A stretch of DNA of 64,000 nucleotides from Amycolatopsis sp. FDAARGOS 1241 (GTDB lineage: Bacteria > Actinomycetota > Actinomycetes > Mycobacteriales > Pseudonocardiaceae), in contig NZ_CP069526.1 in assembly GCF_016889705.1 (NCBI RefSeq), positions 6,820,001-6,884,000 on the forward strand, read 5' to 3'. The notes beneath the pieces were generated by a model. It saw only the letters and a program-made list of their open reading frames with translations. It was not told where the DNA came from and did not search any database. The translations under genes were made by a program, and so were the position numbers. Of the stretch, positions 1-13,964 are shown piece by piece (position 1 is the stretch's first letter; every line of letters begins with the position of its first letter).

Positions 1-1536
1 GACTTCGGCCTGGTCCGCGCCGTCGCCAGCGCGGGCACCACGAGCTCGAGCGTCATCCTCGGCACCGTCGCCTACCTCTCCCCGGAGCAGGTGACGACGG
101 GCGCCGCAGCAGCGCGCGGCGACGTGTACTCAACCGGGATCCTGCTGTACGAGATGCTCACCGGCGCCACGCCCTACACCGGGGACACCCCGCTGTCCGT
201 CGCCTATCGGCACGTGAACGACGACGTGCCGCGCCCGAGCGAGCTGCGCCCGGACCTGCCACCCGCGCTCGACGAGCTGATCCTGCGCGCCACCCGCCGC
301 GACCCCGAGCAACGCCCGGCCGACGCCGGGGCGTTCCTCGCGCAACTGCAGGCCGTGCGCGCGGAGCTGGGCCTGCAGCCCGTGCCGATTCCCGTACCCC
401 CGCCGCCGGACGGCGACCGCATGTCCGACGCCGAGCGCACGATGCCGCGCATCCCGGTGGCCGAGCGGACCATACCCGTCTCGGGGCCGCAGGGCACCCG
501 GGCGCTGACCCGGGCCGTGCCCGTCGGGCCGCCGCCGTCGCCGCCCACCGGCCAGCAGGCCGTGGCCCCGCCGCCACCACCACCGCGGCCGCGTTCGCAT
601 GCCCGCACCGAGAACGCGCCGAAGCCCCGCGACCGGCGCAAGATGATCGCACTGGTGGCGCTGGGCGTGCTGGTGCTGGGCGGGCTCATCGGCGCGTTCG
701 CCTTCATCCTCAGCGAATCGGCCCCCACCACGGCGGCCGTGCCCAAGCTCGTGGGCCTGACGCAGGCCGAAGCCGGGGACAAGCTGCGCGCGGCGAGCCT
801 CACGCCGAAGTACACCCAGGAATTCAGCAACACCGTCCCGGCCAACATCGTGGTCGAGGTGGACCCGGCCGAAGGCACGCAGCTGGAGAAGGACGCGACC
901 GTGTCGGTGGTCGTGTCCAAGGGCCGGCCGGTGGTGCCGAACATCCAGGTCGGCACCCCGCTGGCCGACGCGACGAAGGCGGTCCAGGCCCAACAGCTCA
1001 CCCTTGTCCAGGGCACGCCGGCGTTCAGTGACACGGCGCCGCAGGGCACCGTCGTGAGCGTCAGCCCGGCGGCGGGCACACCGGTGAACATCGGCGGCCA
1101 GGTCACCGTGGTCCTGTCGAAGGGCCCGGAACCGCTTCCGCCGGTCCCGGACGTGACGGGCCGGCCGAAGGCCGAGGCGTTCCAGCTGCTGCAGCAGGCC
1201 GGATTCCAGCCGGTGGACGGCGGCGAGGAGTTCTCCCAGACGATCCCCGCGGGCGGGGTCACGCGCACCGACCCGCCGGCGAACTCGCCGGGCAGCAAGC
1301 AGGTCAGGGTCTTCGTCTCCAACTCCGTGCAGGTGCCCGACGTGCGGTTCAAGCAGTTCGACGAGGCCGAGCAGATCCTCAAGCAGGCCGGGCTCGACGT
1401 CGACAAGCAGGGTGGCGGCGGCGGACGCGGCCACGGCGGCGGGGGCGGCTTCAACTTCGTGTTCCAACAGGACCCGCAGCCCGGTTCGCTGGTGCCCAAG
1501 GGCACGAAGGTGAAGATCCGGGGCTTCGGCGGATGA
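1..1536 (+). CDS. pknL: PASTA-domain Ser/Thr protein kinase, PknL-like, 5' end cut by window
   Basis: C-terminal 511 residues of a membrane Ser/Thr kinase; the N-lobe and catalytic loop lie outside the window. The first three codons read DFG, the magnesium-binding motif. They are followed by the activation segment with GTVAYLSPEQ (the P+1/APE-type motif) and the rest of the C-lobe. A Pro-rich juxtamembrane linker leads to one membrane helix near residues 215-238. Outside the membrane are four PASTA repeats, which in this family bind muropeptides or cell-wall precursors. The last PASTA carries a Gly/His-rich insertion (GGGGGRGHGGGGG). The stop overlaps the next start (ATGA). The name PknL is inferred from architecture and the nearby aroG, because in M. 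tuberculosis pknL and aroG are close neighbours. PknB is the main alternative, but pknB normally sits beside rodA/pbpA. Confidence 0.85.
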   Translation, partial: DFGLVRAVASAGTTSSSVILGTVAYLSPEQVTTGAAAARGDVYSTGILLYEMLTGATPYTGDTPLSVAYRHVNDDVPRPSELRPDLPPALDELILRATRRDPEQRPADAGAFLAQLQAVRAELGLQPVPIPVPPPPDGDRMSDAERTMPRIPVAERTIPVSGPQGTRALTRAVPVGPPPSPPTGQQAVAPPPPPPRPRSHARTENAPKPRDRRKMIALVALGVLVLGGLIGAFAFILSESAPTTAAVPKLVGLTQAEAGDKLRAASLTPKYTQEFSNTVPANIVVEVDPAEGTQLEKDATVSVVVSKGRPVVPNIQVGTPLADATKAVQAQQLTLVQGTPAFSDTAPQGTVVSVSPAAGTPVNIGGQVTVVLSKGPEPLPPVPDVTGRPKAEAFQLLQQAGFQPVDGGEEFSQTIPAGGVTRTDPPANSPGSKQVRVFVSNSVQVPDVRFKQFDEAEQILKQAGLDVDKQGGGGGRGHGGGGGFNFVFQQDPQPGSLVPKGTKVKIRGFGG

Positions 1537-1742
1537 TCGGCAGCCGCGGTCGCATCACGGGCGCCGTCGGTCCCGGCCTGATCGGTGAGGTGCTGCTCAG
1601 CGTGCGCGGCGGAACCGAGGCGTTCTACGCGTACGCGGCCGACCCCGAAGCCCGATTCCCCACCGGGACACAGGTCCTCGTGGTGGATTTCGAACCCCCG
1701 CGGACGGTTTACGTCGAACGGTGGCAACCCCTGCGGCCGTAG
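1533..1742 (+). CDS. small NfeD-like (OB-fold) protein
   Basis: A 69-residue soluble protein whose ATG overlaps the kinase stop by 4 bases, so the two are translationally coupled. The pattern is typical of the NfeD C-terminal OB domain: an early glycine-rich strand (GRITGAVGPGLIGEV), then a strand ending TQVLVVDFEPPRTVYVER. There is no membrane segment, so it would be a stand-alone OB domain rather than full NfeD. A flotillin lies directly downstream, and NfeD-family proteins commonly pair with flotillins. That pairing is the main support for the call, since the sequence alone is short. Confidence 0.65.
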   Translation: MIGSRGRITGAVGPGLIGEVLLSVRGGTEAFYAYAADPEARFPTGTQVLVVDFEPPRTVYVERWQPLRP

Positions 1743-1789
1743 CTGCGTCGAAGAGGCGCCAACAACCGAAAATCGGGCTGCGAGGGGTT

Positions 1790-3298
1790 ATGGAAATCTG
1801 GCTCATCGTCGTGATCGCGGTGGTAGCCGTGATCGTGCTGTTCGGCCTCCTGCGGGTGCTGTACAAGGTCGCGGAGCCGAACGAGGCGCTCATCATCTCG
1901 GGGTGGGGGATCCGGGTCGAGCGCACCGAGACCGCCGACAGCCTCGGCTTCAAGATCGTGACCGGCCGAGGGGTCAACGTGATCCCCGGCTTCCAGACCG
2001 CGCGGCGGCTCTCGCTCGACACGCGCGGGGTGAACCTGCAGGTCTCGTGCGTGACCAAGCAGGGCCTGCCCGTGACCGTGCGCGCGGTGGTGATCTACAA
2101 GGTGGGCGACGACTACGCCTCGATCGCCAACGCCGCCCGCCGGTTCCTGGACCAGCAAAAGGGCATGAACGACACCATCCACGAGCTGTTCTCGGGCCAC
2201 CTGCGCTCGATCGTGGGCGGGCTGACCATCGAGGAGATGATCCACAACCGCGATGCGCTGACCGGCGAGGTGCGGCAGTCGTCGGCGACCGAGATGATCA
2301 AGCTGGGCCTGATCGTCGACTCGCTGCAGATCCAGGAGATCGACGACGAGTCCGGGTACATCCTCAACCTCGGCAAGCCGCACGCCGCGGCCATCGCGTC
2401 GGCCGCGCGCATCGCGGAGGCGCAGCGTGACCAGGAGGCCACGCAGGCCGAGCAGGTCGCCGCCGCGCAGAAGGCGGGGGCGATGCGGGAGAGCCAGATC
2501 AAGCAGGCGGGCTACCAGGCCGAGGTCGACCAGGCCAAGGCGAAGGCGAGCCAGTCGGGGCCGCTGGCCGAAGCGACCGCGCGCCAGGAGGTCGTGGTCC
2601 AGGAGACGCGGGCGGCCGAGCTCGAAGCCGCGCTCGCCGAGCAGCGGCTGCAGTCGCAGGTCCGCAAGCCGGCCGACGCGAAGGCCTACGAGACGCGCAC
2701 GACGGCCGACGCCGACCGCGACGCGCAGATCGCGCGGGCCCAGGCCGAGGCGAAGGAGACCGAGCTGCGGGCCGCGGCCGACGCGACCCGCGTGAAGACC
2801 GCCGCCGAGGCGGAGGCGCAGGCCACGAAGGCCCGCGCGGAGGCGTCGGCGGGGGCCACGCGCGCCACCGGTGAGGCCGAGGCCGCCGCCGCCCAGGCGC
2901 GGGGTCTGGCCGAGGCGGAGGCCGCGAAGGCGAAGGGTCTCGCGGACGCCGCGTCGGCTCGGGCGAAGGGTCTCGCCGAGGCCGAGGCGATCAAGGCGCG
3001 GGCGGCGGCACTGGCGGAGAACCAGGAAGCTGTGGTAGCACAGCAGCTGGCCGAACGTTGGCCGGAAATCGTCGAGGCCGGCGCCCAGGCGTTCGGTAAC
3101 GTCGACCACATGGTGGTCCTGAACGGCGCGGACGGGATGTCGGACATGTTCACCAAGGCGTTGTCGCTGGGCGGTACGGGCCTCGGCCTGGCCCGCCAGC
3201 TCATGGACGCCATGGGTGGCGGCGCCAAGCCCCCGTCGACCGGTCCGGCCGCTTCGGAGCAGGCGCTGACGAACGGCGACCTGACCCCGCGCGAGTAG
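1790..3298 (+). CDS. flotillin / SPFH (band 7) membrane scaffold protein
   Basis: A 502-residue flotillin that would organise membrane microdomains. It starts with an N-terminal membrane anchor (about residues 2-22, IWLIVVIAVVAVIVLFGLL). Next comes an SPFH domain (about 25-200) and then a long Ala/Glu/Lys/Arg-rich coiled coil (about 205-420). The coiled coil has repeated EAEA, KAKGLAEAEA and ARAKGLAEAEA units, the flotillin heptad signature. The start is the ATG at 1790, just after GAGGGG at 1782-1787. An upstream in-frame ATG at 1721 would overlap the NfeD-like gene and add a non-membrane tail ahead of the anchor. It lies downstream of an NfeD-like protein and a PASTA kinase, which suggests the kinase works in the same membrane domain. 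Confidence 0.88.
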   Translation: MEIWLIVVIAVVAVIVLFGLLRVLYKVAEPNEALIISGWGIRVERTETADSLGFKIVTGRGVNVIPGFQTARRLSLDTRGVNLQVSCVTKQGLPVTVRAVVIYKVGDDYASIANAARRFLDQQKGMNDTIHELFSGHLRSIVGGLTIEEMIHNRDALTGEVRQSSATEMIKLGLIVDSLQIQEIDDESGYILNLGKPHAAAIASAARIAEAQRDQEATQAEQVAAAQKAGAMRESQIKQAGYQAEVDQAKAKASQSGPLAEATARQEVVVQETRAAELEAALAEQRLQSQVRKPADAKAYETRTTADADRDAQIARAQAEAKETELRAAADATRVKTAAEAEAQATKARAEASAGATRATGEAEAAAAQARGLAEAEAAKAKGLADAASARAKGLAEAEAIKARAAALAENQEAVVAQQLAERWPEIVEAGAQAFGNVDHMVVLNGADGMSDMFTKALSLGGTGLGLARQLMDAMGGGAKPPSTGPAASEQALTNGDLTPRE

Positions 3299-3301
3299 CG
3301 C

Positions 3302-4750
3302 ATGAGCTTCTTCACGGACGGCCCTCGTGAGAGACCCCTGTTCCCCGCGCGGGAACGGGAGCTCTTCGCGTACGAGGGCCGCCCGTGGATGGGCCCGCCG
3401 AGCGACCACATCGTCCCGGCGCTGCTGCCGTGGGCACGCCTGCTCGGCCGTTCCGAACGCACGATCGTGGCGCTGCGGGGCGTCGAGGTCTGGCCGGAGG
3501 CCTTGACGCTCCGGCTGGCGGTGTACTCGCGCGACACCCTGGAGGAGGGCTGCGGCGGCTCCCTCATCGACCATCGGCGGATCCCGGACCACAACGCGTT
3601 GCTGGTGGGTGTGCTGTACCCGGACGGCAGCCGCGCGAGCTCCGAGTCGATCTCCGTCCCGGCCGCCTCGGAACCCGACCACCCGGTGCTGCGCGCCCAC
3701 GGCTGTGGTGGCTCCCAGTTCCACCTGGACCACCGTGTCTTCGTGTGGCCGCTGCCCGAGGACGGGCCGTTCACAGTGGTGGTCCAGTGGCTGGAGCGGG
3801 AAGTCGCGGAAACCCACACCGAGCTGGACGGCGCGGCCATCCGCGCGGCGGCTCTGGACGCCGGGGAGCTGTGGCCGGGCCTGCCGAAGCGACCGGGCAA
3901 CGGCGGGGCGTTCCGGAACGTCTCGGCCCCGACGGGTGCCCCGTTCGGCCACCCACCGGCGGCTGAGGACGCGGGTTCGTCGCCGCAGCGAGCTCCCGAC
4001 GGAGCCTCCCCGCTCCCCCGTCGCGCACCCGCGGAAAGCCCACGGCGGGCCTTCGCGGACCCGCCGGCCGAAGGTGAAGTGCCCCGCAAGCCGCCCAGTG
4101 CAGCGTCGCCGCTGCCACACCGCGCGCCGGACGGGCCGGCGCACGAGCCGATGCCACCGACCGGGTGGGTCGCCGAGCGCCCGGCGCAGCGGCTGCCGGG
4201 CGAGGACGCCTCTCTGCTCCCCCACAGCGCCCTCGCGGAGGGAATCAGGCCGGACCCGGCAGGCGCTGAGCCACCGGCTGTGATGACGCCCGACCGGGCG
4301 CCTGGTGCGAAGTCGCCGTTGCCGCGCAGGACACCGGCGGGTTCGGGGCGGCCGACGTTCGCGCCCGCGAAGGAACCGGCTGAGGATCCGTTCCTGCACG
4401 TGTCCCGGTTTGCCGAGGCCCGGTTGGCCCAGCCAGTGCGGTTCGCCGGGGACCAGGCGGCGCGGCCGGTGGCCGAGGCTGACGAGCCGCTGCCGGCAGT
4501 GGCCGGAGAACCGCAGGCCCGGACGGAGGGTGCAGGACCGTGGCGAGCCGGCGAGCAGCACTTGCCGCAATCACAGCGGGCTCCCGACGGGCCGTTGCCA
4601 CAGCCGTCGAGCGCCGGCTCCGAGCCGTTGCCGCAGCCGTCGCGCAGTGGCGAAGGGACGGGGCCACGGCCGGCGTGGCCGGTGGAGTTGCCGCAGCCGT
4701 CGCGGGCCGGGAAGGGCGGGCGGAGGCCGAGGCGCAAGGACCGGGCGTGA
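3302..4750 (+). CDS. conserved-looking protein of unknown function with long Pro-rich tail
   Basis: A 482-residue protein starting three bases after the flotillin stop, so probably the last gene of the kinase/flotillin operon. I do not recognise the family. Residues 1 to about 205 look like a folded, beta-rich domain with well-spaced hydrophobics (ERTIVALRGVEVWPEALTLR, FTVVVQWLEREVAE). Residues from about 205 to the end are low complexity, rich in Pro, Arg, Ala and Glu. They contain imperfect repeats such as SPLPRRAP, SPLPHRAPDG and EPLPQPSRSGEG. No signal peptide or membrane helix is visible, so it is probably cytoplasmic with a disordered C-terminus. The tail could be a substrate for the kinase, but that is only inference. 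Confidence 0.7.
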   Translation: MSFFTDGPRERPLFPARERELFAYEGRPWMGPPSDHIVPALLPWARLLGRSERTIVALRGVEVWPEALTLRLAVYSRDTLEEGCGGSLIDHRRIPDHNALLVGVLYPDGSRASSESISVPAASEPDHPVLRAHGCGGSQFHLDHRVFVWPLPEDGPFTVVVQWLEREVAETHTELDGAAIRAAALDAGELWPGLPKRPGNGGAFRNVSAPTGAPFGHPPAAEDAGSSPQRAPDGASPLPRRAPAESPRRAFADPPAEGEVPRKPPSAASPLPHRAPDGPAHEPMPPTGWVAERPAQRLPGEDASLLPHSALAEGIRPDPAGAEPPAVMTPDRAPGAKSPLPRRTPAGSGRPTFAPAKEPAEDPFLHVSRFAEARLAQPVRFAGDQAARPVAEADEPLPAVAGEPQARTEGAGPWRAGEQHLPQSQRAPDGPLPQPSSAGSEPLPQPSRSGEGTGPRPAWPVELPQPSRAGKGGRRPRRKDRA

Positions 4751-4885
4751 CCCGGGTGAGTGAAACCGCGGGTCGTTAGCACTCGCGAAACACGGCGACC
4801 ACCCTCCCGTCATGTGCGGGTGGTGTCGTGGGGACCTTCCCGCACGAAAACCCACCGCACGAAAACCCCCGAGGACGGTCGTCGG

Positions 4886-6199
4886 ATGGTTCGCACCCCG
4901 CTCAGCTCGCTCGACGTCGCTTTTCTGTGCCTGGAAAGCGAAACCGCGCCGATGCACATGGGTGCGGTACTTTCATTCACTTCTTCCTCTCCGGTGGACG
5001 GCGCGGAGATCAAAAAGACCCTGGCCGAGCGCGCGGCGAAAATCCCCCAGCTGCGCCGGAAAACGCGCACCGAATTGTTCCCACCCGGGTCGGCCTCGTG
5101 GTCGGACGACCCGGATTTCGTTGCGGCGCAGCACATCCACCACCACGAGCTCACCACGCTCTACGACCCGGACCCGCTGCCGGACTTCGCGTCCCGGTGG
5201 ATCGCCGAGCCGCTCGACACCGGGCGCCCGCTGTGGGACCTGACGGTGGTGACCGGGCTGGCGCAGGGCGGGTTCGCCGTGCTGCTCAAACTGCACCACG
5301 CGCTCACCGACGGCGCGGGCGCGTACGCGGTGACCGTCGGACTGCTCGACGGCCTGACCGTTGCCGGCCGGACCGTGGACCGCGCCACCGGGCCGGCGCC
5401 GATCCCGCGCCCTCGGTCGGCTCTGGACACCGTGAAGGACGCGCTGGGCAGCGGGCTCGCGCAGGCGGGGATCGCCACGTCGGTGGTCCGCGCGGCGCGG
5501 CCGCCGCTCTCGCCCGTGTCCGCGCCGGCGTCCGCCGAGCGGCGGCTGGGGTTCGTGCGCCTCAGCGGCGGCGACGTGCGCCGCATCCGGCGCGCCCACG
5601 GCGGCACGAGCAACGACGTGGTGCTCGCCGTGCTGGCCGGTGCGCTGCGCGACTGGCTGGTCAACCGCGGCAAACGCGCCGACGGGCGCACGTTGCGGGC
5701 CCTCGTCCCGGTCAGCGTGCGCGGCCGCTCGGGCGGGCAGGTCGGCGGCAACAAGTTGTCGGGATACCTGTGCGACCTGCCGATCGGCGTCGACGACCCG
5801 GTGGAGCGGCTCGGCCTGGTGCGCCGCGCGATGACCCGCAACAAGGCCGCCGGCCCCGCGCGGGGCGCCGGCGCGTTCCCGCTGCTCGCCGACCGCGTGC
5901 CGACTTTCCTGCACCGCCTCGGCACCAAGACCGCCGGGCGGGCCGCGCCGCTGCTGTTCGACCTGGTCGTGACCACCGTGCCGCTGCCGCCCGCCCGGCT
6001 GACGCTGGCGGGCGCGCCGCTGGCGCAGGTCTACCCGTTCGTACCGCTGGCGCCCAACCACGCGGTGGGCATCGCCGTCGCGACCTACCGCGACGGCGTC
6101 CACATCGGACTCCAGGCGAACGCCGAGGCCGTCCCCGACCTCGGCGGCCTGCGCGACGCCGTCGTGAAGTCCGCCGCGGCGCTCCTGAACACCGTGTGA
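4886..6199 (+). CDS. wax ester synthase / diacylglycerol O-acyltransferase (WS/DGAT)
   Basis: A 437-residue member of the bacterial WS/DGAT family, which transfers acyl-CoA to diacylglycerol or fatty alcohol to make storage lipids. The N-terminus (PLSSLDVAFLCLESETAPMHMGA) is the usual family opening. The active-site motif HHALTDG is at residues 137-143 and fits HHxxxDG exactly. The N-terminal acyl-binding half and C-terminal half are both present at normal length. I chose the ATG at 4886, preceded by GAGGACGG. An in-frame start at 4760 would add 42 Arg/Thr-rich residues not seen in the family. The 135 bases between the previous gene and this start hold no gene. Confidence 0.88.
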   Translation: MVRTPLSSLDVAFLCLESETAPMHMGAVLSFTSSSPVDGAEIKKTLAERAAKIPQLRRKTRTELFPPGSASWSDDPDFVAAQHIHHHELTTLYDPDPLPDFASRWIAEPLDTGRPLWDLTVVTGLAQGGFAVLLKLHHALTDGAGAYAVTVGLLDGLTVAGRTVDRATGPAPIPRPRSALDTVKDALGSGLAQAGIATSVVRAARPPLSPVSAPASAERRLGFVRLSGGDVRRIRRAHGGTSNDVVLAVLAGALRDWLVNRGKRADGRTLRALVPVSVRGRSGGQVGGNKLSGYLCDLPIGVDDPVERLGLVRRAMTRNKAAGPARGAGAFPLLADRVPTFLHRLGTKTAGRAAPLLFDLVVTTVPLPPARLTLAGAPLAQVYPFVPLAPNHAVGIAVATYRDGVHIGLQANAEAVPDLGGLRDAVVKSAAALLNTV

Positions 6200-6203
6200 G
6201 GGG

Positions 6204-9422
<3,219 letters not shown>

Positions 9423-9430
<8 letters not shown>

Positions 9431-12400
9431 GAGCGGCCTCCATGATCGCTTCGTCGACGTCGCGGCCGGCGGCGCGCGCCGCCTTCGCCGCGTCGAGGAC
9501 CCGCTGGTAGTCGCGCGGCATCACCTTGGTGAACGCAGCCGAGCGCCGCGTCCAGTCGCCGAGGAGCGACGCGGCCACCGCCGAGCGGGTGAGGTCGTGA
9601 TGCTGCTGGACGATCTGCTTGAGCCACACCAGATCTTCGGCATCCGGCGGGGTCAGGTCCACCATGTCTTCGTTGACCTTGGCGCGGTCGAGGTCGAGCA
9701 CGTACGCGACACCGCCGGACATGCCGGCCGCGAGGTTGCGGCCCGTCGGGCCGAGCACCACGGCGCGGCCACCGGTCATGTACTCGAAGGCGTGGTCGCC
9801 GACGCCCTCGGCGACGACCGTGGCACCGGAGTTGCGGACGCAGAAGCGTTCGCCGACCTGGCCGCGCAGGAACATCTCCCCGCTCGTGGCGCCGTAGGCG
9901 ATCGTGTTGCCCGCGATCGTCTGCGCCTCGGCGGCGAACTTCGCCTCCGGGTGTGGCCGGACGATGATCCGCCCGCCTGAGAGGCCCTTGCCGACGTAGT
10001 CGTTGGCGTCGCCGACCATGTCGAGGGTGAGACCGCGCGGCAGGAACGCGCCCAGCGACTGCCCGGCCGAACCGGTGAGCAGCACGTGGATCGTGTCCTC
10101 GGGCAGGCCCTCGCCGCCGTAGCGGCGCGTGATCTCGGAGCCCAGCAGTGTGCCGACGGTGCGGTTCACGTTGCGCACGGGCAGTTCCAGCCGCACCGGG
10201 TGCGCGTCCTCCAGCGCCGCCTCCGCGAGCTGGATGAGCGTGCGGTCCAGCGCGTGCTCGAGACCGTGGTCCTGCGCGCGCACGCGCCGCTTGGCGCCGC
10301 CATACGGCGTTTCGGATGGCATCTCGAAGATCGGCGCGAGGTCGAGCCCGGCCGACTTCCAGTGCGCCTGTGCCGCGGCTGTGTCGAGCACCTCGGCGTG
10401 CCCGATGGCCTCGTCGAGCGTGCGGAAACCCAGCTGCGCCAGCGTTTCCCGCACCTCCTCGGCCACGAACTCGAAGAACTTCACGACGTGGTCGACCTGG
10501 CCCGTGTACCGCTTGCGCAGCTCGGGGCTCTGCGTCGCGACGCCGACCGGGCAGGTGTCGAGGTGGCACACGCGCATCATCACGCAGCCCGCGACGACGA
10601 GGGGGGCCGTCGCGAACCCGTACTCCTCGGCACCGAGCAGCGCCGCGATCACCACGTCGCGCCCGGTCTTCATCGCGCCGTCGACCTGCACGGTGATGCG
10701 GTCGCGCAGGCCGTTGAGCAGCAACGTCTGCTGGGTCTCGGCGAGGCCGATCTCCCACGGCGTGCCGGCGTGCTTGAGCGAGTTCATCGGCGACGCGCCG
10801 GTGCCGCCGTCGTGCCCGGAGATGAGCACCACGTCGGCGTGGGCCTTGGAAACACCCGCGGCCACCGTGCCGACGCCCAGCGAAGAGACCAGCTTCACGT
10901 GGACGCGGGCCTGCTCGTTGGCGTTCTTCAGGTCGTGAATGAGCTGCGCCAGGTCCTCGATCGAGTAGATGTCGTGGTGCGGCGGAGGCGAGATGAGCCC
11001 GACGCCCGGCGTCGAGTGCCGCGTGCGCGCGATCCACGGGTACACCTTGTTCGGCGGCAGCTGGCCGCCTTCGCCCGGCTTCGCGCCCTGCGCCATCTTG
11101 ATCTGGAGGTCGCTGGCGTTGACCAGGTACTCGCTCGTGACGCCGAACCGGCCGCTCGCCACCTGCTTGATGGCGCTGCGCCGCTGGGGGTCGTAGAGGC
11201 GCTCCGCGTCTTCGCCGCCCTCACCCGTGTTGGAGCGGCCGCCGATGCGGTTCATCGCGATGGCGAGCGTCTCGTGGGCTTCGGCCGAGATCGAACCGTA
11301 GGACATCGCGCCGGTGTTGAAGCGCTTGAGGATCGCCTCCACCGGCTCGACCTCGTCGAGCGGCACGGGCTCGCGCGCGCCGTCGCGGAACTTGAACAGC
11401 CCACGCAGCGCGCCACCCTCGCGGTAGAGGCGGTGCACCTCGTCGGTGTACTTGCGGTAGACCTCTTCGCGGCCCGTCTTCGAAGCGTGCTGCAGCAGGA
11501 AAACCGTCTCCGGGGTGAACAGGTGCAGTTCGCCCTCGCGGCGGTAGGCGTACTCGCCGCCGGTGTCGAGACCGCGGTGCACGCGGTCGGTCGGGTTGTC
11601 CGGGTACGCGCGGCGGTGGCGCACGGCGACCTCTTCGGCGAGCACCTCCAGGCCCACGCCGCCGAGCTTCGACGACGTGCCGGTGAAGTACTCGTCGAGC
11701 AGGTCCTGGCTCAGGCCCAGCGACTCGAACACCTGCGCCGCCGTGTAGGCGCCGACGGTGGAGATGCCCATCTTGGACATGATCTTCAGGACGCCCTTCA
11801 CGAGCGCCTGCACGTAGTTGCGGACCGCCTTGCCGGCCTCGAGGCCGGAGATGGCGCCCTGCCCGATCATGTCCTCGATCGTCTCGAAGGCGAGGTACGG
11901 GTTCACGGCGGCGGCGCCGTAACCCAGCAGCAGCGCGATGTGGTGCACCTCGCGCGCGTCGCCGGTCTCCACGACGAGGGCGACGCGCAGGCGTTCCTTG
12001 GTGCGCACCAAGTGGTGGTGCACGGCGGACACGAGCAGCAGCGACGGGATCGGCGCCAGGCGGTGGTCGGAGTCGCGATCGGACAGCACGAGCGTGCGCG
12101 CCCCGGCGGCGATCGCCTCCGACGCCTCGCGGCGCACGCGCTCCACGGCGGCGGCGAGCGCCTCGGCACCACCGTCCACTTCGTACAGTCCGGAAAGGAC
12201 GCTGCACGCGAAGCCCGGCAGGTCGCCGTCGTCGTTGATGTGGATGAGCTTCGCCAGCTCGTCGTTGTCGATCACCGGGTACGGCAGGTTCAGGTGCCGG
12301 CACGACGCGGGGCCGGGCGCGAGCAGGTTGCGCTCGGGGCCCATGATGCGCGCCATCGACGTGACGAGCTCTTCGCGGATCGCGTCGAGCGGCGGGTTGG

Positions 12401-13964
12401 TGACCTGCGCGAAGTTCTGCTTGAAGTAGTCATATAGCAGCCGCGACCGCTGCGACAGCACGGCGACCGGGGTGTCGGTGCCCATGGAGCCGATGGGCTC
12501 GGCGCCCTTGGCGGCCATCGGCGCGAGCAGGATCTTGAGCTCTTCTTCGGTGTAGCCGAAGGCGAGCTGACGCCGCAGCACCGAATCGTGGCTCTGCACC
12601 ACGTGGTCGCGGTCGGGCAGCTCGGCGAGCTTCAGCAGGCCGGCGTGCAGCCAGCCCTCGTACGGGTGCTCCTTCGCGAGCTCGGACTTGACCTCGTCGT
12701 CGGAGACGATGCGACCGGCCTCGGTGTCCACGAGGAACATCCGGCCCGGCTTGAGGCGGCCCTTCGCGACGACGTCCGCGGGCGCGACGTCGAGCACGCC
12801 GGCCTCGGACGCGAGGACCACGCGGTCGTCGGCGGTGCGCCACCAGCGCGCCGGGCGCAGGCCGTTGCGGTCGAGCACCGCGCCGACGAGCGTGCCGTCG
12901 GTGAACGTGACGCACGCCGGGCCGTCCCACGGCTCCATCAGGCTCGCGTGGAACTGGTAGAACGCGCGGCGCTCGTGGTCCATCGTGGCGTGGTTCTCCC
13001 ACGCCTCCGGGATCATCATCAGCACCGCGTGCGGCAGCGAGCGCCCGCCCAGGTGCAGCAGCTCGAGCACCTCGTCGAACGACGCCGAGTCACTCGCTTC
13101 GGGCGAGCAGATCGGGTACAGGCGCGTGAGGTCGCCCGGGATCAGGTCGGACTCGAGCAGTGCTTCGCGGGCGCGCATGCGGTTGCGGTTGCCGCGCACG
13201 GTGTTGATCTCGCCGTTGTGGGCCACGAACCGGAACGGGTGCGCGAGCGGCCACGACGGGAACGTGTTGGTGGAGAAGCGCGAGTGCACCAGCGCGATCG
13301 CGCTTTCGAGGCGGGTGTCCCGGAGGTCGGAGAAGAACCGGGGCAGCTGCTCGGTGGTGAGCATGCCCTTGTAGACGATCGTGCGCGCCGACAGCGACGC
13401 GAAGTACGTGCCGCAGCCCGCGGACTCGCTGTCGTGTTCCACGCGCTTGCGCAGGCCGAACACGAGCCGGTCGAGGTCCAGCCCGGACTCGCCGCCCGGC
13501 GAGGTGACGAACAACATCGCGAAGTGCGGCATCACCGAAAGCGCCGTGGGACCGATTCCGGCCCCCTCGGCGTCCACGGGTACGTCGCGCCAGCCGAGCA
13601 GGTCGAGGCCTTCTTCCGCGGCGACGCGTTTCGTCAGCTCGACGGCCTTGCGACGCTGCTCGGCCTCGGCGGGCAGGAACGCGATGCCTGCGGCGTACGT
13701 GCCGGGCGCGGGAAGGGAGACGCCGGCCTCGGCACGCAGCAGCTCGTCGGGCAGCTGCAGCAGGATCCCGGCACCGTCACCGCTGGTGGGCTCGGCGCCC
13801 GCGGCGCCGCGGTGCTCGAGGTTCGCCAGCGCGGTCAGTCCGTCGGTGACGATGCCGTGGGAGCGGCGGCCCCTGACGTCGGCCACCATGGCGACGCCGC
13901 AGGAGTCCTGCTCGCTGGTCGGGTCGTAGAGACCCTGCTTGCCGGGATTGGCGGAGAAGATCAT
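9423..13964 (-). CDS. gltB: glutamate synthase large subunit
   Basis: Large subunit of GOGAT, 1513 residues: it converts glutamine plus 2-oxoglutarate to two glutamates. The N-terminus has a short propeptide and then Cys22 (DSCGVAMV), which after cleavage would be the N-terminal nucleophile of the class II glutaminase domain. The central and FMN-binding synthase domains follow. The 3Fe-4S cysteines are visible in [15 protein letters not shown]. The C-terminal beta-helix domain is complete. The ATG at 13964 is preceded by AGGAGGT at a good distance. An in-frame extension to 14156 exists but lacks family similarity. It is the first gene of the gltBD operon. Confidence 0.96.

Noticed and set aside
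1709..4782. Long minus-strand frames opposite the flotillin and unknown gene
   Set aside because: Composition is dominated by Arg/Leu/Gly repeats mirroring the coiled coil; no start signal or family match.
10086..12437. Long plus-strand open frame opposite gltB
   Set aside because: It is rich in Arg, Val, Leu and His, typical of antisense reading of a GC-rich gene, with no motif or ribosome site.
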